Source: Daphnia pulex (lineage: Eukaryota; Arthropoda; Branchiopoda; Diplostraca; Daphniidae). Taken from it: DNA of 64,000 nt. The notes beneath the pieces were generated by a model. It did not search any database. It worked only from the letters and a program-made list of their open reading frames with translations, and was not told the origin of the DNA. Of this stretch, positions 36,686-48,508 are shown piece by piece; position 1 is the stretch's first letter; each line of letters opens with the position of its first letter. A program made the position numbers and the translations under genes. The stretch is from positions 14,933,001 through 14,997,000 of the forward strand of contig NC_060026.1 in the NCBI RefSeq assembly GCF_021134715.1, written 5' to 3'.

Positions 36686-37271
36686 TATCGATATAAATTA
36701 TTGATTCAAATTGATTTTCGGTTTGCGTTATTGATTTCATTTTTATTTTTCGTTTCATATATAGAACTCCCAAACTAAAACTTATTTGAAATCCTTCGGC
36801 CTTTGCACAGTATAAGATTCGCCTTTGATTTTAATTTCTAATTTCCCGCTCTTGATGCGCTCTAGACTTGAACGAAAGTTTTGCGTAGACATGTATAGAA
36901 CTTTCAAATAGATTGGTCACATTAGCTGATAATACTTGAACATAATAAAGTAATACAGTATATATATATCCTTTTAGACTTTACCAGAAATGATTTCTAA
37001 ATGAGTGCCGTTTCGCTTCGGATAATTTTGAAATTGCCAAAGTACCGACCCCTTTAAATAATGCATAAGACACATTGTCCGTACAGTAAATTCTGTTTTA
37101 CATTTCCACTATAGCAACTGGATTATATCTATAATTAATACTGAGTGGTTCTCGAATTGTTTAATTGTTCATCCACAGTGGAACGAACAGCTCAGCTCGT
37201 CGAATGGAATCTCGAAACATTGAGCGGATAAAACAGCTGGATAACGTCACCCAATATCCCGCAATCAGTAC

Positions 37272-37279
37272 TATATAAA
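37272..37279 (+). promoter_or_regulatory. TATA box of ionotropic receptor 1
   Basis: TATATAAA about 85 bp upstream of the ATG at 37362. Confidence 0.45.
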
Positions 37280-37361
37280 TCTATTGTTTCCACTGAGAAG
37301 CGGTCCAGTTAGATGCGAGATACTACCTTGCCAAGAGTATATCCAGCAATTGAACTCTGCA

Positions 37362-39700
37362 ATGTTTTCCATCAAAAGACTGTTGGAATACCCGTCGCTT
37401 TGTTACGTAATCTTTTTTGGCGTGTTATTTTATCTGATTATTCCGGTGAGTCTGGAAGAAGAGCACCAAGCGCATTCTAATCACACTCTCTTCAAGCACA
37501 TTTTAATATCCTCTACAAGGGTAACTTAGATTTTGTGACGAAATAATAACAAATTCAAATTAATATTCATATTTCGTCGTCAATTTTCTGATATATGAAA
37601 AGAGACCGTTGCTAACTAATCCCGAACTTTCGATCGTCAGCGCCGGAATAATGGAGAAAATTGTCCTCGATATTTTGTCGAATCACATGCGCTTTACGTA
37701 ATCTTGAACTATAATGAACCCCTAAACGATTCAGCTATAATTTTTTCGATCCTATATATTAGATATGAGATTATTCCTCCGTCGGACATTTTGTCATCCG
37801 GTTTCCTACAACGGAACGGTTCGTGGACCGGTACAACCGGGCAGCTCCAACGCCGGGTATAAGTTTTAATGATTTATCTTTTCTTTTTAATTTAATTCAA
37901 TTTTTTTTTATTTTTTTTATTTAAGGAAGTTGATATGTGCGTGACTTGGGGTGCACCATCGATAGCCAAAGCTTCGGTTATGGACGTGTCTTACCCAGTG
38001 GTCTATGTTGATTCTTCAATAATGATTCCATTTCCTAGGCAGAAAAGTAAAATTTGGGTTCAAGAAACAACTTTCGAGGGCCTCCCAGGTAAAAAAGTAC
38101 TGCCTTGCACTGTAATAAAATGATAGTTTATTTAAGTAAACTATCATTTTATTGTAGTGGACCCAGTAAAGTAGAAGTATCACCAAGTGGGCGTATTTTT
38201 TTTTTTGTTTCAATGTCAATATTACTAAAGACACACTGCTATATCACTGGTAGCCTATAGTACTTATCCTATATATATATAGTACCGGTATAGTACTTGT
38301 CCCAAAATCCTTCAGTATTACTTGAGTTTCTCATATTATTACTTAAGTACATTCTAAGTACTTTTTCACCTGGGCTGGTATGTCAACGATCCTTGTCTAA
38401 AAATAGATTTTCAACTTCTGTGTATAATGACCGAGTCAAATTCATTTTTTAAGTCAGGGATAATGATCGGAGCGGCTTTTACTTTCATGATCGTTGCAAC
38501 TTGGATTACCCATCGAATTACTTATTCAAGACTGGGACGCACCAGTCCCAGTGTATTTCACTGGGCATTTATCTTTGTCAGCATATGGGCATCTCAAGGT
38601 AATAATTATAAAATATAATTTGATTTCTATGTAGACGCAGAAATGCCAGTTTGATATATTTAGCATTCTCTTCTTTATTTCAAGGACTCACGCTGAGAAA
38701 TCAATCGTCATCATTTCGAATGACTTTCTTCGTTTCCGTCTTCGGAGTTTTCATCATCTCCAATTACTTTACGGCGCCCTACACTTCAATGTTATCCATT
38801 CCCATTTTCAAACCGATCGTCAACTCCATCGAAGATTTGGCAACCAGCGATTCAGTCAAGACTCTTCTCATCAAAGGATCTAGCACAGATGAGTACATTA
38901 TGGTCAGTCCCTTATTATTAGAATTATATACTTATACAGTTATACTGTCCCTGTGAAATAGTAATTGTTTAATACTTTATTAATTAAAAAAAAAAATAGT
39001 CTTCAACCGATCCGGCATTAAAGAAGATTGGCGACCAAATGCGACGTTATCCTGAGAGAAGAATTCTCGACGCGTACACCGTCGAAGACATTTCAACGAT
39101 CGTCAAAGAAGATTCTGCTCTCATAATCGTGAATAGATTGGATAAATTTGAGCAGAATAACACCTTCAATATAATTAATTGTTTCGTCAACAAGGTGAAA
39201 TCCAACGGAGAATCTTTGATAGAACAGAGTTATAAAATCAATAAGGAGTGTCGAGTAACTCAGGCCGAGAAAACCTTCTTCAGTCGTTCACAAACATTTT
39301 CCTATCCGAAAAACAGTCCCATAGCCAAAGAAATTGATTACGAGTATGACATCATTTAGATCAAATTTTACTTATCTTATTATTGCCGCATCAAAATTTT
39401 ATATAATTGATTTTTTGTTAATTTAATTGATATAGTCTTCTGCTGTTGCACCAAGCTGGACTGATTCAATACGCGGAGAAACGAGCTCAGATGGGCCACG
39501 ATCCCTGCCGCATATCCGATAAGAAAAAGGCCCAGTCTGAAAAAATTGCTCCGCTTAAACTCAGAAATCAAATGAGCGGAGCCTTCGTCTTCTTGTCCAT
39601 CGGCTTCAGTTTAGGCGTTTTGGCATTTATCGGCGAGTTGATTGCGGCGAAAATCAAGAAAAAATCAAGAATCATTTCAGGTTCAGTAACAGCTAACTAG
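37362..39700 (+). CDS. Ionotropic receptor (IR family), copy 1
   Basis: Putative ligand-gated cation channel of the chemosensory ionotropic receptor family. Exons: 37362-37520, 37603-37697, 37763-37856, 37926-38088, 38407-38598, 38685-38902, 39000-39343, 39436-39700, 509 aa. It has a signal or anchor segment, the first ligand-binding lobe (YEIIPPSDIL, GSWTGTTGQLQRR, EVDMCVT), TM1 (GAAFTFMIVATWITHRI), pore region (HWAFIFVSIWASQG), TM3 with SYT-type NYFTAPYTSMLSI, the second lobe with EDLATSDSV and SYKINKECRV, and TM4 in the last exon. There is no amino-terminal domain, as usual for IRs. A 66-base GT...AG stretch at 39129-39194 sits where copies 2 and 3 have an intron, but is open and in frame here; removing it gives 487 aa. 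Confidence 0.88.
38108..38159. repeat. Hairpin inside intron 4 of ionotropic receptor 1
   Basis: A perfect 17-bp inverted repeat (38114-38130 and 38137-38153) with a 6-base loop, extended by six further pairs, two of them G-U. The stem is AT-rich. The host intron is about 318 bp, unusually long here. Confidence 0.7.
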
Positions 39701-41310
39701 GACGTGAAAGTCGATTAAATCAACCAGTCGAACTTGAGAATAATTCTATTAAAAAGACTATAGGCGAAGACTAAGACTATTTATTTTTCGGGTAAATTTA
39801 TTTGGTTATTTAAGTGTGATAGAATTTAGCTTTATAACTATATTTGTCACTCGTCACTTGTGGTTGGAAAGTATTTTCATTCAAATAAATAAACGTTTCT
39901 TTAGTCACCCAGCAAATACCTAAATATGGAACGCGATAATGATTCATAATTATGCGCGCACTTTTCGTTGTAATAAAATTGTATACACATTACCTTGTAT
40001 AGAAGGTGGAATAATATACAATCGTCCGTTATTTGTCAACGCCCAACAAACTATCGCCCACTCGACTTATATTAAATTTGAACCCAAAATAGGATTGGCT
40101 TATTTGCATTTGTATTTCTTCGCGCCCGAAAGTTTTGCAGAGTACAGATCGATACCTAACTAAAATAATGTAGCACTCCACAATTTTCGCTGTGCTCAAT
40201 GAACCATGTCGAATGTGAAATGAGCTTCTCGGAATTGAATTATCTTCGCTTGGGGCTTGTTGGCCAAATTTATTATAATCAGAATTGATTTCCTTTCGAC
40301 TGAAAAGCCAATCCAGACAATAAATTGAAACGTATAGCAATCTAACTTGAATAATGAATCTCCCCTTTCCCCATGAATTTAAAACACGTCTGGCGCTATA
40401 CTTTCAAAATGTTAAATATAACCAAAGTTAAGGCAAGTTTCACAAACGACAGCGACAGTGTTCCAATTGATGTCGAGGCTTGTGCGACCTTCAATTACAC
40501 TTAAGACACTTGCAGTCATTATCTAAAGTGCTTTTCGTCACGATTCACCGGTGGTTCACAGACAATCAATACCAAATTGATTTCCCGATGGCGACACGTC
40601 AAGCGTTTTGCACGAATATAAAATTATATTATTAGCGTAAATTATAGAAGAGGCCGCTGCAATTTTGCAAATCAATTTTAGATCGATCGCTTGATTGATT
40701 TGATTTGAATCTCTAATTTAAGTGAACTCAATTGGCATTGCTGGAGGTTGGCTACGCTCCGCAATCTCTAAATTGTAGGTTATAAGAAACTACAACGAAA
40801 AGAAATCTCCGTTGACGTCATAAGGAGTTACACGATATAAAGAAATTGACAAATGTCCAGAGAGAGTCTTCGTTTGAGTGTTTAACCGACCGTGCGTTCA
40901 CGTCAAGCCCCCCGGAGACATACGGCAATCAGTTTGTTTCAGGACTAGTGGACATAAAAATCACGTTGATCTCAATTTTGCACAAATGGAGAAGTAACAC
41001 TCTCGGACATTTGCAATATTATGGGAAAATAAAGATGTGGAACAAGCCCAACAAATATAGTGGAAAAGGCAAGCACGTTAACATGCAATTCTCTATGGTT
41101 GCCGACACTCGGATGAAAGTCTGCTGGTCGTGATAGTAACCGCAAAAGTGAACGTGCAAAAATAATCGTCTTCTTTTATCCGCCTCAAGTTTCCCTTTTT
41201 TTCCCTTTTCTCACAGGGCAGCACAAAATCGTAATAATAACTCACTCATTACTGCCAATCTAACCATAACGGAAATCGCTTTTGTCACCATGGAAAAAGT
41301 GTACCAGCAC
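39701..41310. other. Gap, no gene seen
   Basis: IR1 3' flank and AT-rich DNA, then the promoter region of the cuticle gene. Short frames have no recognisable content. Confidence 0.4.
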
Positions 41311-41318
41311 TATAAAAA
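41311..41318 (+). promoter_or_regulatory. TATA box of cuticle gene A
   Basis: TATAAAAA about 78 bp upstream of the ATG at 41389. The sequence from here to the ATG is almost identical at the second copy. Confidence 0.7.
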
Positions 41319-41388
41319 CGGCCGTGTCGACTGGGTAAAAGTCATCAGTCGATTCTCGATTCTCCTACCAAAAGCTTCACCAACCAAC

Positions 41389-41896
41389 ATGCAGGTCTTG
41401 CTCATTTCATTACTCAAATGATTGCGACTTTTTATTTTAGTTTAATGCTCGTAAACAGGTCCAAACTATCGTCGCCCTTGTTTCGTTGGCTGTCGTTATG
41501 ACAGTCGGACAGGAACAGTACGCCGGCAATGCCGCCAAGTCATCCTACGAAGAACAACAGGTAAATTAAAAATAACGTTCAAGTGTTCAAATTAAACATT
41601 TTAATTTTCCATAGCACGCTCCTATGCCGCACTCGTTTGCCTGGGAAGTGAAGGACGAGCCGAGCAAGAACGACTACTCGCACCAACAGGAAAGCGACGG
41701 CAAAGTCACGACCGGATCCTACCGCGTTGCCTTGCCCGATGGCCGCACCCAAATCGTCACCTACAGAGCCGACCAAAACGGATACGTCGCTGAAGTCAAA
41801 TACGAAGGAGAGGCCCAGTATCCCGCACCTTCTTCATACAGCAACAAACCAGCGAGTTATCAAACTGAACAATCTAAACCATACCCAAGTGCTTAA
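41389..41896 (+). CDS. Cuticle protein with RR-type chitin-binding domain, copy A
   Basis: Structural exoskeleton protein that binds chitin. Exons: 41389-41394 (just Met-Gln), 41459-41560, 41615-41896, 129 aa. The signal peptide (VALVSLAVVMTVGQ) is split from the initiating Met-Gln by an intron, typical of arthropod cuticle genes. The Rebers-Riddiford consensus spans about residues 40-105: SFAWEVKDE, then DGKVTTGSYRVALPDGRTQI, then VTYRADQNGYVAEVKYEGEA, of RR-1 type. A short Pro/Ser/Tyr tail follows. An AATAAA lies at 42014-42019. The predicted protein is the same as that of copy B, 19 kb to the right. Confidence 0.95.
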
Positions 41897-43539
41897 ATAG
41901 CCCGAACTCTCGACAATCTATATGCAGCATCTGCAGGAACAGCATAATGAACCGATGCGTTTTCTCCAATTCCTAAATAAGTTTGTAACTAAATCTTTTG
42001 TAATATATGGAAGAATAAATGTAAAAAGTTAAAACAACATTTTAAAATTTTCTAATTTCGCCAAATCTTTATGGCATTTTGATGATAGAAACTTGTTTTC
42101 GCTACATAGCTTTTTATAACTTGGCGGTTGTTAATGCTGACTGTTGTGGGCCTCAACTCAAACATCAGCTGATCCAAAATGCAGATAGAAAATTCGATAT
42201 TTTATCAAAGAAGAAAAAAACTAGAGCCAAGTTATAAAAGGGAGGAAGAGATGGCCGAAAAATAAGTCGCCTTCCAGCTTAAAGATAAATAATTAATCTG
42301 CAATCATATGATTACTTAACTTTTTTTAAAAATTACTGGCTATTTTTGGCCGAAAGTTTTTGCCTTTCTTGTTAATTAATCGAATTAATTAAGTTATTAA
42401 AAATTGTCACATTGATGTAGTTTTTCAGATAAGTAAATTAATCATTTTTCGTTCGAATTCCATGGCAGTCGTGTGAGAAAAGAAATTTCAAATTTTGCTA
42501 CTATTATATTAATCACCGCCATCAGGTTACTGTTTACTCCATCAATTGGTTTCGTCTGCGCCTCTGCGGTGCAAACCAAATGTTCGACGCGTTTTACTGT
42601 GTGGCTGCCAAGTGCCAATTCAGTTCACATGTTTAAGTGTAAACCATTCAACTGTTGGAGATTGGATTGGATGCTGGAGACTGTTGGAGATTGCAGAGAT
42701 TGACGTCAACGTATAATTGAGCCCTCTAAATACCGTGAGTGACCATGAGCCTGGCACACTGGAATATGAATTGTATTACCTCTGACATTAAAGACCAAAC
42801 GAACGTCATCAAAGTAAGAAGAATCTTCATTTAATTAACTAAGACGACATGGTTCAATTCAATTGTCAGTCTCTCAACATTTTTTGGTCATTTGAAACTG
42901 ACAGTTTTCGTCTTTTTTGACACCAGTGGATTGGTCGTCCATTTCTTGCGGGAGTTATCGTGAATTAATTCACATTTTTTATTTTAAAAAATGTTTTGTT
43001 ATTTTTTGCAACATAGGCGTTTCAGCGTTCATTTCTGATTGTAATTTCAAGCTGCGAGCCTGCGATAAGCAATATTTTTTTTTTGTGAGGGAAGGAGCTA
43101 GAATCAAATCAAATCCCTGTCCTTGATTTTGCAGATAGACGCGTGAATTTTTTTTGGTCCATGCACAACTATAATGAGCAAGGAAATGGGAAAAAATTTT
43201 GAAAAAATTCCAATCCGTTATCGAATTAGAATTTAGAAGCGAATGAAATATCTTCCATTTCAATGCCTTTCTGTTTTATTGTAAATCTGGCAATCAAAAT
43301 TGATTTTTGTTGGTCGCGTCTAGAGTTTTACAGTTAAAAACTTTAAACTTGGTTTGTGTATTCAGTATAAGTGTATTTGTATCCACAGTCAAATTTAGGT
43401 ACAGAAATGCCCGCTCCTTAATGAATTGGAACATGAATGAATAATCTTCCCTTCCCCCTTACAAATTCTCTCCAAAATTTCGTGTCGACATGAAACAAAA
43501 ATATTCGAAAATGTTTCGTGTCTCCGATGAAGTTGAACC
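41897..43539. other. Gap; right part is C1q-flank repeat
   Basis: No gene is seen. From about 43050 onward the sequence aligns by eye with 29810-30830, the downstream flank of the MMP-C1q gene. Confidence 0.5.
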
Positions 43540-44598
43540 TCAAAGGGACGCCACAATTTCTTCCTCCAACATGAAACCCGTGAAATGGGTCAAGTGGTAA
43601 TTAAGGACGAGGTCATTCAAATACGAGGATGTACCACCTTCAAAATAAATCGACACCCAGACTTGATCGCCTGTTTTCAAGTTCAGCGTCGACTGGACGG
43701 TCAACGGACTAACTTGATCAATGGGGCCGCCGTTAATTTGAACAAAACCCGTCCCGATTACACTCCCGTTCAAAACAAGAGCAGAAAAAAAATAAGGTCC
43801 AAGATGCGCCACTCCCGTGAAAGAGAAAAAATAAATTCCCGGTGCTGGTGCCGTGAATTTCCCCGACGTCAAATTCATGGCATTTCCAACGTTCACCACC
43901 GCCAAATCGAACGGAAGCGGAGTGTATTGTTGGGAAAATGTTGAATTTCTCTGGACGTAGAAATGGACGGGCGTCGATTTGACGTCGACGTATCCGATCC
44001 TTTTCTCAAAACCTTTTCATTAATTATAGAATTAAAAAACATAAAATTGCAACTGAATAATTCGTGAAAATCTAAAACATTTACCCGCATCGCCAGGGGG
44101 TTTAGTGAAATCGCAGAAAACGGATTCCATTTTCGCCAATCCCATGACGGAATAAAATCCGCTCCAAATGTGGCCAATGCTTTTGAGATCCGCGCATGAG
44201 GACGGCAGTCCGTTGATGGCAACAGCCGATGGATTATTGACAATTGGAACAGAGTCGGTTGCTGCTGCTGTGCGTTCATTTTTCTCTCGTGAAAGGGAAG
44301 TTAAAAGCGAATCTTGTTGTTCAACTTTGGCCTCCAAACTTTTTACGATTTGTTTCATTTGAATCTATTGGCAAATGGAATAAAATTACAATAAGACATG
44401 AAAAATTAACAAATTGAATTGGACGGTCGACAATCATCGCGTGAAAAAGAAATTTTGATAAATTCTTACGTAATTTTCCTTCAGTTGTAGGAATTCTTCC
44501 TCCAAGGAAAAGGCAGCGCCTGTCGAACTCGGCGTCCAACAAATCAAAACCAACAGCCAAACAACTTGGGTGAGTGAAACTACAGAAAAATGCGCCAT
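43540..44598 (-). CDS. Secreted coiled-coil/C1q-domain protein, second simple copy
   Basis: Same architecture as the protein at 16156-17285. Exons (minus): 44598-44470, 44364-44085, 44012-43540, 293 aa. The middle exon is 280 bp in both genes, with the same phases. Signal peptide (VVWLLVLICWTPSSTGA), a short coiled coil with VKSLEAKVEQQDSLL, the CADLKSIGHIWSGFYSV ... VFCDF segment, then a C1q domain from GFEKRIGYVDV to FTGFMLEEEIVASL. The C1q exon is much closer to that of the MMP-C1q gene (shared [25 protein letters not shown]) than to the first C1q gene. That makes this gene the likely sister of the chimera's tail. Confidence 0.9.
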
Positions 44599-45922
44599 TC
44601 TTTAGTTATTCGGAATTGTTAATAATGAGACTGTGTTTTCCAACTGGACGTGCGTTTCAATTTATACAGTTTGACTTGTTAGTGGACCTGTTGTTGTTGC
44701 GTCCAACTTAAAGGTTAGTGATAAATTGAGAACAACGGGTCTATGTGTCTGTAAATAAGAAGATAAGTTTTCGATTAGAATTTTTTAAAATGTCAGTCTA
44801 ATGTCATGGTATTATTTGTTTTGTAAGTGGTTATAGATAATCTTAACGTTTACTGAAGCGGGGGTTACCCTGCGGACTGGTCAAACAGGGAAAGGAAAAC
44901 AAAAACTTAACAGATATAAATTAATGACTCACATTTTTTCAACTTTATAACTCGCGTTTTACTGGACGTGAAGGAAAATTGAAATTTAATTGAAATTATT
45001 CACATTAGCAATCGTTTATTAACTGTTAATTAACTCAATAACAAGTCGAACGGACCATTTTAATTGGCATTAAAGTTGCAATGGTAAATCATTTATTTTT
45101 AATCCTTTAAGTAGCGAGGAATCATAAAACGCTAGCCAAGTATTGCCTTTCACTATCGAAAGACATTAGCGACTAGATATGGTAAAACATGTGCGTCAGC
45201 AATTGTGAAATTAAGTAGACTGTTACTCTCGTAGTGTCAGCTGATTGGTTGGTGGAGTTCATGAAATCTATTTACGCTACTGTCGTAAGTTGTTTGAAAT
45301 TTTCATGCAGACATTTTTGTTGTCGAGTTACACCTTGCCGCTTTTATCGTTATCATGGGCTTAGATAGACTCGTCTACAAACTTGGTGTGTGTATTCATT
45401 TAGTCTAGTTGCATGCATTGTAAAATTTTCGTAAAGAAAATTAAAGTCGAACCAATTTTCTCCCCTTCCCTTATTTTTTCTCCCATCCCATCCTGCGACC
45501 ACGAGAAATTAATAATTAAAATTTAATGAAATCAAATTGAAATAGATCCATCACGATTGTAAATGAGACTATAACTGTTTAAACAACTTTGTAATTTAAC
45601 GGAGAATGTGAAATGAACCAGCAGTCGAACTCTCCGCATAGATGAATTCAATCTACATGTTATCCCGTTAAATTTAGGTTTCGTTGCTACAAGTCAACAA
45701 ATGGTAACTAAGAGAGAAAAGCGTAGGTGCTGTCGTCATTTTGGTCTATATATTATGGGTCAATCGGCTCTCTCCATCCGAAGTTGAAGGCGAATTCTTC
45801 AGGAGTCAAGTTGCTCTGCAGTCTGCACGAAGACTACGCTAGGCTAATTTCCTTATACTTGATTTCATTCCAGTTAAGGCAAATTTTCCAAAACCATTTT
45901 GTCAGAAAGACATAAAATAATA
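44599..45922. other. Gap, no gene seen
   Basis: Promoter of the C1q gene (TATAAA on the minus strand at 44666-44661) and AT-rich DNA; a short C1q-flank-like fragment lies near 45390-45490. Confidence 0.45.
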
Positions 45923-47902
45923 ATGTTGAATAAGACTTCGAATTTTGTCTGTTGGCTTGTCGCTTTGTTACTGGTAAATTTCTTCACGAAAGTCGTCAGT
46001 ATTGATGATAGGAAAGTTAACAAACATCAACTTGAAAATCATCACCTTCGTTTGAGCTCTTCAAGGGTATGTCTCTTATCCATCGTCAAATATGAGCATA
46101 AAAGTCTTTCCTGTAATAATCCTTATAAATTTTTACTTGTCATTTTTCAGAGCCCCTTAGTTAAAGATAAGGAATTAACGACTGTCAGTATGGGAATTTT
46201 CGAAGAAATTATTCTCAACATTTTAGCAGATAAAATGAAATTCACGTATCAAATTAATTTACTTTAAATTAATTTTCACGAATTATCGTTACACAATTTC
46301 GTTGTCGTTTAGGTATGAAATTATTCCTCCATCTGACATTTTAACACTTGGTTATCTCCAAGCAAACGGATCGTGGACTGGAACAACCGGACAGTTGCAA
46401 CGCAAGGTATAGCGGCTAACTGTTTTTTTTTTTTTTTTTTTATAATGAAAAGGCTAGTTAAGTTAAAGGAGGTTAAAAAATAATTTTATTTTTTATTTTA
46501 GGAAGTTGACATGTGTGTCACTACTAGTGCTCCGGCTTCTTCTAAGACACCGGTTCAAGACATATCCTATCCGGTGGTGTACGTCGATTCCGCTATTGTA
46601 ATTCCATTTCCTAAAGAGAAAACTAAGTGGATAGTAACTTCAACCTTTAAGAATAATGAGGTAAAAAAGAAAGAAGAGCGATATTACCATTACGCCAAAT
46701 AATTCCATAATTCTATTTTTATTATAAAATACTCTTAAAAAAAAAAGGTTTGGTTGGCCACCGGATCGTTTTTCATATTCATGATCCTGTCTGCATGGAT
46801 TATCCATCGCATTACCATCTCAAAATCGGATCGCAATAGCCAGAATACATTGCCATTTTGGATATTTTATTTTGTGTGCATATGGACATTGTCTCAAGGT
46901 TTTCTATTACTTATTTCTTCCATTTTTTACATTTTTCAAAATGTTTATTTCTCGCCTATTAGGGGATACACTGAGAAATCGATCGACACCCATTCGACTA
47001 GTTTGCATAGTTTCCTTTTTCGGGATTTTCATCATCATGAATTACTTTACGGCCTCGTACACTTCGATTTTATCCATCCCCAATTTTAAAACGACTGTCT
47101 CCTCCATCGAGGATTTGGCAAACAACAAAGCAGTCATTCCACTTCTTGTTAAAGGCTCCAGTTCGGACGAGTTTATTATGGTAAATTTGTTATTCAAGTA
47201 ATTTTCCCTTTCACGAAAAAGTGAAATTAAGAATTTATTGCATCAGGCTTCAACAAATCCGACCCTGAAGAAAATTGCGGACAACATGAGAAAACATCCG
47301 GAACGAAGAATCCTTAATGCGTTTACAGTTGACGATATTTCGACTATTGTAAAAGAAGAAGCCGCCCTAATTTTGGTAAAATATCCATTGCAAATATTAG
47401 ACGTTAGTTGTTAATTGTTATAGACGTAATCTATTTTAATCGCATAGGTAAAGTCTACCGCTGAATCCTTCATAGATCACAGCTATAAAATCAACAACGA
47501 CTGTAAAGTAACTCTGGCCGAAAAGACCTTCTTCAGTCGCCCACAAACTTTCTCCTATCCGAAAAACAGCCCCATAGTCAAATCCGTAGATTACAAGTAG
47601 TACAACGTGTTTTAGGCAAATAATGTCAACAAAATCCCAGTTTTAATTTTCTGTTCTGTATTTTTTTCAATAGTCTCCTGTTGATGCAACAAGCAGGATT
47701 GATCCAATACGCCGAAAAAAGATCCGCCGTTCCTTACAACCGCTGCTCTATCTCAGAAGCGACGAAAATCGCAGCTAATAAAGTAGTTCCACTTCAACTT
47801 AAAGACGTGGCCGGAGCGTTTGCTATTCTCGCCTTGGGATTCATATTGAGCTTTATTCTTCTGTTCGTTGAATGTATCTTTAAGAAGATGAACACAAAAT
47901 GA
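45923..47902 (+). CDS. Ionotropic receptor (IR family), copy 2
   Basis: Putative chemosensory ligand-gated channel. Exons: 45923-46066, 46151-46245, 46313-46406, 46502-46660, 46748-46898, 46963-47180, 47247-47375, 47448-47596, 47674-47902, 455 aa, all in phase. Signal segment (FVCWLVALLLVNFFTKVV), first ligand lobe with YEIIPPSDIL and EVDMCVTTSAP, TM1 WLATGSFFIFMILSAWIIHRI, pore region, TM3 with NYFTASYTSILSI, second lobe with RKHPERRIL and SYKINNDCKVTLAEKTFF, and TM4 AGAFAILALGFILSFILLFV. Exon lengths 95, 94 and 218 are identical in all three copies, which supports tandem origin. Clearly closest to copy 3. No damage is visible. Confidence 0.92.
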
Positions 47903-48508
47903 TGTAAGTTTTTTTTAAATTAATTCTGTATTAACCGTTACGTCACAATGAGTTTCTTGGGAACTAGGGGTAATAACGTATATATAAGACACACATGACC
48001 TTGGTTTGCAATGACATTTTTACTAGATTAACTACGTTAAACAAAGCAAATTCAAAGTGACTCATTTTCCCTCCTCTTTTTACTTGTCGTTCGACTTTCG
48101 TCGCTCATTTGTTTTTCATTAAATTTACCCGGGGGAAATGTTTCATCAGTTTCACAAAATCCTTCAGCTGGTAGACATGTTTGCACTGCACGTCTCTGAA
48201 TATTTTACGAATTGGCAGCTGTAATAACTTGTAATCTTGTATTTGATGTAAACACGTACTCATAAGCTTATGTAGCAGACGTAGTGCTTGAAATTCTAAA
48301 TTTGAGAGAATAAAAGAAAATACAGTAAGAACTGTAATCGCCTCGTGTCCAAAAAGTGAACGAAATTAATTCTTCTGCTGGTAAGAAATTATTTAAAACA
48401 ATAAAATGCATTCAAGTAAAGCTGTTTTCTCATAGGCCTAGTGGTACACTTGTCAACTAGAGTTATTGTCTGGACATGTCTGACTAGCTATCGGAAGCAT
48501 CTCAGAAA

